Shown: positions 33,726-41,903, counted from the first letter of the stretch. The stretch: 64,000 bases of DNA from CAVUNY01 sp963843535 (GCA_963843535.1 CAWJKU010000001.1:62001-126000); one strand, 5' to 3'. Program-made: numbers and translations. The notes: generated by a model not told the origin, from the sequence alone.

Positions 33726-33754
33726 TTGCCTTATGATCGGAAAAAGGCTATATT
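33726..33754 (+). promoter_or_regulatory. Promoter of the TPR membrane protein gene
   Basis: TTGCCT (33726-33731), 17 bp, TATATT (33749-33754). Because the -10 abuts the ATG at 33755, translation must begin at the later ATG at 33770. Confidence 0.65.
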
Positions 33755-33769
33755 ATGAACGGAGGGACG

Positions 33770-34318
33770 ATGGAACGATGGACGCGATTGGGGATTGAAG
33801 CGTATCGGACCGGCAACCGCGAGCAGGCCCAGCGTTTTTTTCATTATGCTTTGATGGAAAAACCTAACGATATCCGCACCTGGTTGTGGTTGGTGGAGGT
33901 TGCAGATAACGATGCCGAGAAACAACGCTGTCTGACCCGGGTGCTGGCGCTGGATCCGAATCACGTGCTCGCCCGGCGAGCCCTGGACGAGGTTGAAGCG
34001 CGCGTTGCAACGAAAAGATCAGCATCCGTCGATCCATTTGAGCAACCGGACGGGCAGGGTGGCGCGCCTGCGCAGCAGAATTCGGCGGTAGAAATCCGCT
34101 CTACGCCGCCGTTCATCGAAGAGCTGGCACAGCAAAACGCTGAGCCAATTTCCGCGCAGCGCGGCACAGCGCAAGTGGTCGAGAGCCGTAAAAGGTTGTG
34201 GATAGTGATTGTGTTGATCGTGGTGGGGGTCATTGCTGCGCTTCTGTTGGCTGCCTGGACTATTGCTACCTTACAAACTGGACAGGTTTTCGGGACAGGT
34301 CAGGCAGCCGTTTGGTGA
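33770..34318 (+). CDS. TPR-like protein with C-terminal membrane anchor
   Basis: A 182-residue protein from ATG 33770 (GGAGGG just upstream; the earlier in-frame ATG at 33755 overlaps the promoter). Residues about 1-70 look like two tetratricopeptide-type helix pairs (R-L-G-I-E-A-Y-R-T-G-N-R-E-Q-A, A-L-D-P-N-H-V-L-A). A low-complexity Gln/Glu/Pro linker follows, and a single membrane helix near 140-165. It probably acts as a membrane-tethered scaffold facing the cytoplasm. Partner unknown. The birA promoter overlaps its stop codon. Confidence 0.65.
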   Translation: MERWTRLGIEAYRTGNREQAQRFFHYALMEKPNDIRTWLWLVEVADNDAEKQRCLTRVLALDPNHVLARRALDEVEARVATKRSASVDPFEQPDGQGGAPAQQNSAVEIRSTPPFIEELAQQNAEPISAQRGTAQVVESRKRLWIVIVLIVVGVIAALLLAAWTIATLQTGQVFGTGQAAVW

Positions 34319-34340
34319 AATTCAAGCCTTGATGTAAAAT
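34312..34340 (+). promoter_or_regulatory. Leaderless promoter of birA
   Basis: TTGGTG (34312-34317), overlapping the upstream stop codon, then 17 bp and TAAAAT (34335-34340), then exactly 6 nt to the GTG start at 34347. Confidence 0.6.
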
Positions 34341-34346
34341 GGGTAG

Positions 34347-35141
34347 GTGAACGAACGCGACCTGAAAACTGCCCTGGCGGACCTGCCCCTGTCGCAAATT
34401 GAATTCTATGCTGAGATTGGCTCGACCAACGACCGGGCGCAGGTGCTGTTGGAGCAGAATGTACCTGACACCGCACTGGTAGTGGCAGAGGCGCAATCCA
34501 GCGGCCGGGGACGGCTGGGCCGCAAATGGGTGACCACGCCAGGGGCGGCGCTGGCATTTTCGCTCGCGCTGCGCCCATCTCGTTTAGAACAGGAACGCCT
34601 GGCTTTCTTTGCCCCGCTGGCCGGTTTGGCTGTGTGCCGCGCTCTGGTTGAAGATTACGGCCTGGCAGCCAGCGTTAAATGGCCGAACGATGTTTTGCTG
34701 GCGAACCGCAAGACGTGCGGGGTGCTGGTAGAGGCAGCCTGGCTTGGCAGCCGCCTGCATGGGGTGGTGCTTGGAATTGGCGTGAATGTTGCACCCAGCT
34801 CGGTGCCGCCTGACAATGAGGTCTTGTTTCCGGCTACCTGCGTGGAGCAGGCGTTCGGCAGGCCGGTAGACCGGGTGGAGCTGCTCAGCACAATTTTGCG
34901 CCACGTGTTTTCACTGCGGAAAATCCTGGGGAGCGGGCCCTTCCTCCGGTTGTGGCAGGAGCAGCTGGCGTTTCTCGGACAGGAAGTGCGCGTGGATTTG
35001 CCGGGACCGGGAGAAAGCGTGGTAGGCCAGGTGTTGGGGATTGATATCCACGGAAACCTGCGGCTGCGCACGCAGGAAGGAAAGGAAGTTCAGGTGGCTG
35101 CAGGCGATGTCCGCTTGCGACCGGTAGAATTGGATCATTAA
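34347..35141 (+). CDS. birA: Biotin-[acetyl-CoA carboxylase] ligase
   Basis: Attaches biotin to carboxylase/decarboxylase carrier proteins via biotinyl-AMP. 264 residues. It contains the catalytic loop S-S-G-R-G-R-L-G-R-K-W near 51-61 (G-R-G-R-x-G-R) and K-W-P-N-D-V near 112, and the C-terminal SH3-like domain (about 215-262). There is no N-terminal winged helix, so it is a group I (non-repressor) ligase. The start is GTG, and a -10 element lies 6 nt before it, suggesting a leaderless message. The small membrane protein gene follows 12 bp later. Confidence 0.94.
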   Translation: MNERDLKTALADLPLSQIEFYAEIGSTNDRAQVLLEQNVPDTALVVAEAQSSGRGRLGRKWVTTPGAALAFSLALRPSRLEQERLAFFAPLAGLAVCRALVEDYGLAASVKWPNDVLLANRKTCGVLVEAAWLGSRLHGVVLGIGVNVAPSSVPPDNEVLFPATCVEQAFGRPVDRVELLSTILRHVFSLRKILGSGPFLRLWQEQLAFLGQEVRVDLPGPGESVVGQVLGIDIHGNLRLRTQEGKEVQVAAGDVRLRPVELDH

Positions 35142-35153
35142 TGGAGGTGGCGT

Positions 35154-35393
35154 ATGTTGGATGATTTGCGTAATTCGGCAGCCAAATCGTTTCAGGAAGA
35201 AGAAGAGGAAGAACAGAAGAAGTTGCAAAAGCCGCGCGAGGTGATCCGCATCCGCCCGGTCAGCGAGCAGCGCGGACCGTTCTTGGGGATGACCCCTGAA
35301 CAGCGATTTGTTGTGGCCCTGCTTCTATTCCTGATGGTAGCTGTGATGGGGATACTGCTGCTGGTGGTGACGCAGAAGGTTTTTCTCTTTTAG
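35154..35393 (+). CDS. Small single-span membrane protein
   Basis: A 79-residue protein. It has an acidic/Gln-rich N-terminus with a run of Glu (about 15-20), a basic stretch, then one membrane helix near 52-75 and a short tail. AATGGAGG precedes the start. It probably is cotranscribed with birA and is convergent with gyrA. I do not recognise the family. Confidence 0.6.
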   Translation: MLDDLRNSAAKSFQEEEEEEQKKLQKPREVIRIRPVSEQRGPFLGMTPEQRFVVALLLFLMVAVMGILLLVVTQKVFLF

Positions 35394-35411
35394 TTTTTTG
35401 AGACTTTTTCT

Positions 35412-37964
35412 CTATTCCAGAATGTCGTCGGCCTCGTTTTCTTCCAGATCTTGATCATGCCCATTGCCGTTATCCCCTAGCTCGACCTCAATGGGTATAG
35501 CGGAATCTTCTTCGGACTGTTTCAACTCCGCGGTCTCCAGGCGGGCGAGCGAAACAACCGTTTCGCCTTTGGTCAGGTTCATCAGGCGCACACCGCGCGT
35601 CGCCCGACCGGTGGGGTTGAGTGAGTTAACTTTAATCCGCAGCACGGTGCCGCCGGTAGAAATTATGGTGATCTCATCCTCAAGCTGCACTACCCGGGCC
35701 GCGGCGATATTGCCAATTTTATCCAGACTTTTCTTGTCGGTGGTAGCTATGCCACCGGTGGCGCGCCCTTTCACCGGATATTCACTCAGCTCAGTACGCT
35801 TGCCGTATCCGCCCGTGGTGACGAGCATTAAGTATCCGTCTGGTTCAACCACCTCCATGGAGGTCAGATGGTCTCCCTTGCGTAACCGGATACCGGTCAC
35901 CCCGCTGGCTGTGCGTCCCATCGAACGGATCTTTTTTTCCGAGACGCGCAGGGCCTGACCCTGTTCGGTCACCAGGATGATATCGTCGCTGCCGCGAGTC
36001 AGGCGCACCCAACCCAGGTGGTCGTCGTCACCCAGGCCGATGGCGATCAGGCCTGAGGGGCGCACGCTGGCAAATTCGGACAACGAAACCCGTTTCACCC
36101 GACCTTTCATGGTTGCCATGGTGCAGTACTGCACGCCTTCAAAGTCCGGCACGGCGACAGCAGCAGTGATGTGCTCGTCCTGGTCCACATTGAGCACGTT
36201 GACAATCGGGGTGCCCTTATCCGTGCGGCCGGCATCCGGCAGGTTGTAGGCTTTTTCAGCATACACCTTGCCTTTATCAGAAAAGAATAGGATGGTCTGC
36301 AGGCTGCGTCCGGGGAGGAGCATCTCTACCACATCCTCGCTGCGCATGGTCTGCCCGCTTTTGCCGCGCCGACCGCGGCCCTGGGCGCGGAAGACGCTCG
36401 CCAGGACCTTCTTGATGTAACCCTTTTCGGTCAGGCTGATCAGGATGGGCTCGTCCGTGATCCAATCTTCTGCCTTTAAATCTTCAGCGGCTTCGGCGGT
36501 GATGCGCGTGCGGCGATCATCACCGTATTTTTCTGACAGCTCTTTTAAATCATCCTGGATGATGGCTAAAATTTTACGCGGGCTGGCCAGCAGGTCGACC
36601 AGGAAATCGATGCGCGCCAGCATCTCGCGCTGCTCATCCTCGATCTTGTGCCGCTCGAGGGCCGCCAGGCGGCGCAGCTGCAGGTCCAAAATGGCCTGCG
36701 CTTGAATTTCAGTCAGGTGGAAGCGTTCCACTAACTGGATCTTGGCCATATCTGCATCGTCGGCCTGGCGGATGGTTTGAATCACGGCATCCAGGTTCGC
36801 CAGAGCAATTAACAGGCCCTCCAGGATGTGGCTGCGGGCGCGCGCTTTATCGAGCTCGAACTGCGAGCGGCGGGTGATCACCCGCTGGCGGTGCTCGATG
36901 TACAGCTGCAGGGCACGCTTGAGCGACAGCAGGCGCGGTTCCCCATCCACCAGCGCCAGCATCTGCACGCCGAATGTCGACTGCAGGGGGGTATATTTGT
37001 AAAGTTTGTTGAGCACCGAGCGAGGTTGAGCGCTTCGTTTAAGTTCGATCACAATCCGCATCCCGCGCCTGTCCGATTCATCGCGCAGGTCGGAAATATC
37101 ATCGATTTTGCCCTCGCGAGCCAGGGCGGCTATGCGCTCGATCAGGTTGGTCTTGTTGACCTGATAGGGGATCTCACTGATCACAACGGCCGAGCGCCCG
37201 GCGCGTATCTCTTCAATGAGCGCCGTTCCGCGCACGGTAAGGCGCCCGCGGCCCGTGGAAAAGGCCTGGTGGATGCTTTCCCGTCCCACGATAATCCCAC
37301 CGGTCGGGAAATCCGGCCCAGGGACGAACTGCATCAGTTCGTCGTTGGTAATTTCTTCCATCGTGTCGTAGTGTTCGATCAGGTAGTCGATCGCCAGGGC
37401 AAGCTCGCGCAGGTTGTGGGGCGGCACATTGGTGGCCATGCCGACCGCAATGCCGGATGCGCCGTTGAGCAGCAAGTTGGGCAGGCGCGAGGGGAGCACC
37501 ATAGGCTCTTGCAGCGATCCGTCAAAATTATCGATAAAATCTACCGTATCTGCGCCGATATCCGCCAGCATCTCTTCCGAAAGGGCGTTGAGGCGGGCCT
37601 CGGTGTAGCGCATGGCTGCCGGCGCGTCGCCGTCGATCGAGCCAAAGTTGCCTTGCCCGTTAACCAGCATATAGCGCATCGAAAAATCTTGCGCCATGCG
37701 GGCCATGGCTTCATAGATGGCCGAGTCGCCGTGCGGGTGGTATTTGCCCATCACCTCGCCGACGATACGGGCGGACTTTTTGTAGCTGGTGTTTGCCCGA
37801 ATACCCATGTCGTACATCGCATATAAAATCCTACGCTGTACGGGCTTCAGGCCGTCGCGAGCATCGGGTAGCGCGCGGGCAACGATTACGCTCATGGCAT
37901 AATCGAGATAGGCGGTGCGCATCTGGTGGTCAATATCCACCATTTGGATGTTTCCGAATTCCAT
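35412..37964 (-). CDS. gyrA: DNA gyrase subunit A (type IIA topoisomerase)
   Basis: DNA-cleaving subunit of gyrase, 850 residues. The N-terminal domain has the R-D-G-L-K-P-V-Q-R-R-I-L-Y segment, the quinolone-region G-K-Y-H-P-H-G-D-S-A-I-Y near 75 and the catalytic Tyr in A-A-M-R-Y-T-E near 118. The C-terminal beta-pinwheel has repeated G-Y-G-K/R-R-like blades, and the tail is acidic. The GyrA-box region (about 525-535) reads Q-G-R-G-R-R-G-K-S-G rather than Q-R-R-G-G-K-G, so wrapping may differ and a ParC-like role cannot be excluded. It stands alone, without gyrB. A TATAAT box lies at 38003-37998. Confidence 0.9.
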   Translation of the reverse strand: MEFGNIQMVDIDHQMRTAYLDYAMSVIVARALPDARDGLKPVQRRILYAMYDMGIRANTSYKKSARIVGEVMGKYHPHGDSAIYEAMARMAQDFSMRYMLVNGQGNFGSIDGDAPAAMRYTEARLNALSEEMLADIGADTVDFIDNFDGSLQEPMVLPSRLPNLLLNGASGIAVGMATNVPPHNLRELALAIDYLIEHYDTMEEITNDELMQFVPGPDFPTGGIIVGRESIHQAFSTGRGRLTVRGTALIEEIRAGRSAVVISEIPYQVNKTNLIERIAALAREGKIDDISDLRDESDRRGMRIVIELKRSAQPRSVLNKLYKYTPLQSTFGVQMLALVDGEPRLLSLKRALQLYIEHRQRVITRRSQFELDKARARSHILEGLLIALANLDAVIQTIRQADDADMAKIQLVERFHLTEIQAQAILDLQLRRLAALERHKIEDEQREMLARIDFLVDLLASPRKILAIIQDDLKELSEKYGDDRRTRITAEAAEDLKAEDWITDEPILISLTEKGYIKKVLASVFRAQGRGRRGKSGQTMRSEDVVEMLLPGRSLQTILFFSDKGKVYAEKAYNLPDAGRTDKGTPIVNVLNVDQDEHITAAVAVPDFEGVQYCTMATMKGRVKRVSLSEFASVRPSGLIAIGLGDDDHLGWVRLTRGSDDIILVTEQGQALRVSEKKIRSMGRTASGVTGIRLRKGDHLTSMEVVEPDGYLMLVTTGGYGKRTELSEYPVKGRATGGIATTDKKSLDKIGNIAAARVVQLEDEITIISTGGTVLRIKVNSLNPTGRATRGVRLMNLTKGETVVSLARLETAELKQSEEDSAIPIEVELGDNGNGHDQDLEENEADDILE

Positions 37965-38081
37965 ATAGCTTCCTTAAAATGAATGGTCGAAACTCTAATT
38001 ATACCTTGTTTCGGCCCATACCGCCTGGAGGAGCGTTAAGTGGGATGCCTATTAATTGAGGCGTAAACCCCTCCCCCAGCC

Positions 38082-38106
38082 CCTCCCCGTTTTTCGGGGA
38101 GGGGAG
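38082..38106. repeat. GC-rich hairpin upstream of gyrA
   Basis: CCCCTCCCCG and CGGGGAGGGG pair over 10 bp around a T-rich loop. It lies in the 238-bp gap between gyrA and the iron alcohol dehydrogenase gene, next to hairpin H7. Confidence 0.6.
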
Positions 38107-38122
38107 AAATTATCAAAATGGG

Positions 38123-38151
38123 GTTCCCGACTGGCCATGCCAGTCGGGAAC
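38123..38151. repeat. Long intergenic hairpin H7 (perfect 13-bp stem, 3-nt loop)
   Basis: Arms 38123-38135 and 38139-38151 (GTTCCCGACTGGC and its complement) around CAT. Its arm resembles that of H2 (GTTCCGACTGGC), the only clear sequence kinship among the hairpins. It lies downstream of the alcohol dehydrogenase gene. Confidence 0.85.
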
Positions 38152-38202
38152 GCCGTAAAATTAATTACCCCGCCCTGAATAGAGCGAGGGTTAGTCAGGG
38201 GT

Positions 38203-39471
38203 TTACAAGGTCTTGATCAGCGAGAGATCCCCGGTTTTAGCCGCGGCCAATATCGGCCCCATGTATTCATCCACAGTTTCCGCAGTAAGCGGCACCGGCA
38301 TATTCTCCAGCTTCATTTTAAGCTGCGGATCCTTGGCGGCTTTCAAGGCGCGGGCGATGTGCTTGTCGGTAAAGCCCGGCACCTGGTTGAGTTTGGCGGG
38401 AAAGCCAACCTTTTCCTCGAATTGGATCATGGCCCTGGCTACCGCTTCGCCTAGGGCGCGGCCACCCAGGTGGTCGATGTCGGCCTGAGTGTAGCCGGCT
38501 TCCTGGTAGATTTTGCCCACCGCGTGCAGCGGGAACTGCACTGCCGGGGCGAAGAAGACGGTGTAATAGGGGTTCATCAGGCCGCAGGCGCGCCCGTGGC
38601 TGAGGATATCCACCAGCGAGAAGCTGGTCAGGTGGGCGCCGTTGGTGCCGCCCAGCATAATGGCGTATCCGCCCAGATCCGTGGCTAATCCCAGGGCCTG
38701 GCGAGCTTCGGCGCTGCCCGGGTTTGCCAGGACCACCGGCAGGTAATTTACCACCAGGCGGATGGCTTCAACGGCCACCCGCTGTACTTGGGCATATTCG
38801 GGCTTTCCAACCGCCGAATACAGCACTTCCAGGGCATGAGAGATGCCGTCCAGGGCGCCGTCGGCGGTCAGCGCGGGCGGTGCGCCAAAGGTGACGGCAT
38901 AGTCGAAGATTGGCCGGGGCGGCACGATCGCCGAGTCTACTACCAGCTTCTTCTGGCCGGTGGAAACATCGGTGATATTGGAATACTTGGTGAGGTGGGC
39001 GGCCGAGCTGGAAGCACTCTGGATGGCTACATGCGGGGGCAGGGTTTTACCGCTATCCTGCAGCGCTTTGCTGACCAGCCCGGTGCCAAAATACTGGTCG
39101 ATTTTTCCGCCCAGCTTCCACAAAACCCCGGCGGATTTGACGGCATCGATCGTGCTGCCTCCGCCAAAACTGATGAGCACTTCCGGATTCGACGCAGCAA
39201 TTTCTTCAGCGATGCGGTATAAGTCTTCTCGCGGGGCATTCGGGCGCGCGCCTTTAATTTCACCGGCCAGTTCAACCCCGGCCAATTTTAGCGAGCGTCG
39301 GATATCCTCCACAAAGCGTTCGCTTCCATAAAAGGCGTCCGCCACCAGAACGGCTTTGCGGCCCAAACTTGAGACGGCTGCACCTGCCTGATTTAAAACC
39401 CACACACCGTGAACGTAGGCGTCCCCTTTAAATTCACGCAGCAGCTCTTCTGCCTTACTAAATTCTGCCAT
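38203..39471 (-). CDS. Iron-containing alcohol dehydrogenase family protein
   Basis: NAD(P)-dependent dehydrogenase of the iron-containing (group III) family, 422 residues. The nucleotide-binding G-G-G-S-T-I-D-A-V-K is near 103. Metal-binding residues are probably in D-G-A-L-D-G-I-S-H-A-L-E near 205 and G-G-T-N-G-A-H-L-T-S-F near 280, with a further His in S-H-G-R-A-C-G near 292. A TATAAT box (39498-39493) with TTGAAG 16 bp upstream lies in the end of the MNIO-like gene, and GGAGGT precedes the ATG, so it can be transcribed alone. Substrate (butanol, 1,3-propanediol or lactaldehyde type) is not determinable. Confidence 0.9.
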   Translation of the reverse strand: MAEFSKAEELLREFKGDAYVHGVWVLNQAGAAVSSLGRKAVLVADAFYGSERFVEDIRRSLKLAGVELAGEIKGARPNAPREDLYRIAEEIAASNPEVLISFGGGSTIDAVKSAGVLWKLGGKIDQYFGTGLVSKALQDSGKTLPPHVAIQSASSSAAHLTKYSNITDVSTGQKKLVVDSAIVPPRPIFDYAVTFGAPPALTADGALDGISHALEVLYSAVGKPEYAQVQRVAVEAIRLVVNYLPVVLANPGSAEARQALGLATDLGGYAIMLGGTNGAHLTSFSLVDILSHGRACGLMNPYYTVFFAPAVQFPLHAVGKIYQEAGYTQADIDHLGGRALGEAVARAMIQFEEKVGFPAKLNQVPGFTDKHIARALKAAKDPQLKMKLENMPVPLTAETVDEYMGPILAAAKTGDLSLIKTL

Positions 39472-39492
39472 GGTTTACCTCCGTCTTGGTTG

Positions 39493-39520
39493 ATTATAGA
39501 ACATTAAGGATAGCCTTCAA
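39493..39520 (-). promoter_or_regulatory. Promoter of the iron alcohol dehydrogenase gene
   Basis: TTGAAG (39520-39515), 16 bp, TATAAT (39498-39493) on the minus strand, inside the 3' end of the upstream gene. Confidence 0.6.
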
Positions 39521-40264
39521 CCTCTCCAACTGAATTTGAAGCGCATCCCGGTCGCGGAAGTATTCCAACGTGACCACCTCCGGATCGGTGCGGGCCAACG
39601 TCCATTCCAACAGGGAGTAATCTTCTTCGCCCATCGGCTCATGGGCATCGTACAAGCGGCCTGCACGCATCCGCGGTCCGCTGAGATGAATCTGGCGCAC
39701 TTTCCGCAGCGGGAGCAGGCCCAGGTAATCTGCGGGCGACAGGTCAAAGTATTGCGCACCCACCCGGACGTGCGCCAGGTCAAGCAGCAGGTCGCAAGCG
39801 GTGGTTTCCAGAATTTCGGAAGTGACCCAGGGATCGGCTTCGAGGCGCTGGCGCATGTGGCTGCACGGCATATTTTCCAGGAGAACCGGCAGCGGCGCCC
39901 AACGCTTCAAGCGGCGGACAGCGGCAATCACCCCTTGTTTTCGGCGTTCCGGGCGGTTCGCTGGCAAAAAGATATGCCAGCCCAGCGCAAGGCGAAGCTC
40001 CAGGGCTGACAGCAGGCGAATGTGGCAGGAAACCCAACGGCTGCGGGTGACAGCCAGGTACTTTTCCAGGGTGCGGCGGGTGAATGGCAGTAATCCCAAA
40101 TAGCTGGCGTGCAGCTCAATCCGCCAGCCTGGCAGCTCGCTGGCGGCGCGTTTTACCTGGGCCGGGCTGTAATACGGCCCGACTTCCACGCCGTCGTAAA
40201 GTAGACCATCGCGGTGGACCAATTCGAGCAAAGCGTCTGAATAGGATACGGTCAGGGCTGGCAT
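39494..40264 (-). CDS. DUF692-like protein, possible multinuclear iron oxidase (MNIO)
   Basis: A 256-residue predicted TIM barrel. The pattern fits DUF692 (MbnB/TglH-type multinuclear non-heme iron enzymes) and more distantly xylose-isomerase-like barrels. Candidate metal ligands in order are His in R-I-E-L-H-A-S-Y, His in V-S-C-H-I-R-L-L, Glu in L-L-E-N-M-P, Asp and His in L-L-L-D-L-A-H-V, His in I-H-L-S-G, Asp/His in Y-D-A-H-E-P and Glu in T-L-E-Y-F. Known members modify Cys in ribosomal peptides. It starts 4 nt after a 22-codon ORF and follows a methyltransferase gene. The N-terminal G-x-G-L-R signature of classical DUF692 is lacking. Confidence 0.62.
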   Translation of the reverse strand: MPALTVSYSDALLELVHRDGLLYDGVEVGPYYSPAQVKRAASELPGWRIELHASYLGLLPFTRRTLEKYLAVTRSRWVSCHIRLLSALELRLALGWHIFLPANRPERRKQGVIAAVRRLKRWAPLPVLLENMPCSHMRQRLEADPWVTSEILETTACDLLLDLAHVRVGAQYFDLSPADYLGLLPLRKVRQIHLSGPRMRAGRLYDAHEPMGEEDYSLLEWTLARTDPEVVTLEYFRDRDALQIQLERLKAILNVL

Positions 40265-40268
40265 GAGA

Positions 40269-40337
40269 TCAGTGGATTTTGTTGAGCTCGCGCTGCGGCT
40301 GCTGGATTCTTTCGCATAGCTGGTAAAATAGGTTCAT
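40269..40337 (-). CDS. Possible 22-residue leader or precursor peptide
   Basis: A short frame (M-N-L-F-Y-Q-L-C-E-R-I-Q-Q-P-Q-R-E-L-N-K) begins 7 nt after the methyltransferase stop codon and ends 4 nt before the start of the MNIO-like gene. It contains one Cys. There is no convincing ribosome binding site. Its fit between the two genes would allow translational coupling, and substrates of this enzyme family are Cys-containing peptides. But it is short enough to be a chance ORF. Confidence 0.25.
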   Translation of the reverse strand: MNLFYQLCERIQQPQRELNKIH

Positions 40338-40344
40338 AAATATC

Positions 40345-41034
40345 TCATTTGAGCGCGCATTTCCCGGTGTGAACCAATCCAATATTTTGACCTTTAAAAT
40401 TTAAGCGGAAGGGAGAAATTCCCTTTCCCTGGAAGATGGCATAGTCTGCCAGGCATTCTATCCACTGCACCCCCAGACGCGGAAAAAACGGTTCGTCAAT
40501 CACACAGCAGGGAAAGAGGACGAACCCACAGCCGAATTTCACCGCGGCATCGATAATTTTAGCATTGCAGCCGTGGGCGTGCATCCCAACCAACAGATCG
40601 AAATCCTGGGCCATTTCGACCTGAAATTCTGCCGTGATCCGCATAACAGACTGGTCTGTCCCAATTTTTACCCGCTGCCCGGTCTGGATATCTTTGTATT
40701 TATCCGGCAGGGTTTGGTTAAAGGGATCGATAACCGCGGATTGCCAGCCATTTTGGGCCAGCATATAACTCAGCAATCCCTTTCCCCCGCCGATGTCCGC
40801 TACCCGGCACGGTTTAAAAACAGACACCAGCCATTGGTAAAGAAGCTGGGTGCGAAACTTCTTCATGCGCAGGGTTTTGGCACTGTCTGCCACCATCGCC
40901 ACCGGCTGGTTTCCCAGGCTGGCAAGATCCAGGATCTGATCTTCAGCATTCGTAGAGGAGGGCCTGGGCGAGGTCATCTTTTCCAAAGACCGCATAATCA
41001 ACACCGTGCGAGCCTGATCCTTCTTCTTTACCAT
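40345..41034 (-). CDS. Rossmann-fold SAM methyltransferase-like protein
   Basis: A 229-residue protein with an SAM-binding glycine loop V-A-D-I-G-G-G-K-G-L-L-S near 81 and an acidic strand end A-V-I-D-P-F near 103. It has a V-G-M-H-A-H-G-C segment where the METTL25/TRM13-like PF13679 family has a similar H-x-C-G element, and F-P-C-C near 176. The ATG at 41034 has a TATAAT box (41047-41042) ending 7 nt upstream, again suggesting leaderless transcription. It heads the unit leading to the MNIO-like gene. RNA or peptide could be the substrate. Confidence 0.65.
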   Translation of the reverse strand: MVKKKDQARTVLIMRSLEKMTSPRPSSTNAEDQILDLASLGNQPVAMVADSAKTLRMKKFRTQLLYQWLVSVFKPCRVADIGGGKGLLSYMLAQNGWQSAVIDPFNQTLPDKYKDIQTGQRVKIGTDQSVMRITAEFQVEMAQDFDLLVGMHAHGCNAKIIDAAVKFGCGFVLFPCCVIDEPFFPRLGVQWIECLADYAIFQGKGISPFRLNFKGQNIGLVHTGKCALK

Positions 41035-41167
41035 GGCGGGGATTATACCCGCAAACGGGTGAAAGCAATCTCTGGGGCCGGCTGAACCCCACGCTTTCCT
41101 AACAGAATTGGCATGTTTGTTGCTCCTGAACCAGGAGAAATTGCGCCATTTTTTTCCGCCGCGCTGC

Positions 41168-41195
41168 TTGACACGATTGAAATCTCGGCTATACT
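41168..41195 (+). promoter_or_regulatory. Promoter of the anchored Thr/Pro-rich protein gene
   Basis: Consensus TTGACA (41168-41173), 16 bp, TATACT (41190-41195), about 55 nt before the ATG at 41250. This is the best sigma-70-like promoter in the window. Confidence 0.78.
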
Positions 41196-41249
41196 GACAG
41201 AATAAGTGCCTGCCAGGGCGGAGATACCTTGGAAGGAAGGGTGTGGTTT

Positions 41250-41789
41250 ATGAAGCTCTCAATTTGGGATATTTTAAGCATAATATTGTTGATCGCGACG
41301 GGGGTCGTGCTTATCGTGGTGTTCAATATTTATGCCAATCCATACGGCGGCTTGAATCCTTTCCCACCGCCCACCTTGCCCGCGTCGCTGGTCCTGCCGA
41401 CATACACCAACACACCGCTGCGCTTGCCGGCAACCTGGACGCCTGGCCCTTCGGGTCCGGCCAATACGGCAGAGGCGACGCAGCCCGGTGTGCGTGCAAC
41501 CTGGACGCTGCTGCCTACTCCCACGGGTTTTCAGGTGGCGACCTGGACCCCGACCTTTACCATGACCTATACCCCCACCAATACATTTACGCCTACCAAT
41601 ACACGCACGGCGACGCCCATACCGCCGACTGCAACGATAAACAAAACCGCCACATACCGGGTTATCGCAACTCAGATTGTGATCGGGCAAACCGGCACGG
41701 CAGCAGTGGCAACCGCCAACTCGGTGGGCACAGCCAATGCCGCTGCCACTCAAACAGCAGCTGCTGCGCCAACCACCGCAGTGCCATGA
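41250..41789 (+). CDS. Membrane-anchored Thr/Pro-rich extracellular protein
   Basis: A 179-residue protein from ATG 41250 (GGAAGGAAGG upstream; the frame is open from a TTG at 41229). One N-terminal membrane helix (about 5-27) is followed by an extended Thr/Pro/Ala-rich region with repeats such as P-T-N-T-F-T-P-T-N-T-R-T-A-T-P. This is a cell-wall-spanning or glycosylated stalk type common in Chloroflexota. No enzymatic domain is visible. Its own strong promoter suggests steady expression. Confidence 0.65.
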   Translation: MKLSIWDILSIILLIATGVVLIVVFNIYANPYGGLNPFPPPTLPASLVLPTYTNTPLRLPATWTPGPSGPANTAEATQPGVRATWTLLPTPTGFQVATWTPTFTMTYTPTNTFTPTNTRTATPIPPTATINKTATYRVIATQIVIGQTGTAAVATANSVGTANAAATQTAAAAPTTAVP

Positions 41790-41823
41790 ACCTTTCTTCA
41801 TAAAATACATCCCCCCCTGACCC

Positions 41824-41855
41824 CTCTCTCCGCAAGGTGAGAGGGGATTTTTTAT
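41824..41855 (+). terminator. Rho-independent terminator
   Basis: CCCCTCTC pairs with GAGAGGGG around TCCGCAAGGT, followed by ATTTTTTA. It ends the anchored-protein transcript before gatC. Confidence 0.8.
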
Positions 41856-41869
41856 CCGCTTAGCGCTGG

Positions 41870-41875
41870 TATAAT
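41870..41875 (+). promoter_or_regulatory. -10 box upstream of gatC
   Basis: Perfect TATAAT, 28 nt before the gatC ATG; the -35 region is poor (T-rich terminator tail). Confidence 0.5.
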
Positions 41876-41903
41876 TGAGGAAAAATTTTCCCGGAAGCGA
41901 ATT

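Noticed and set aside
36828..37826. 332-codon plus-strand frame opposite gyrA
   Set aside because: Antisense shadow; gyrA on the minus strand shows every expected family motif.
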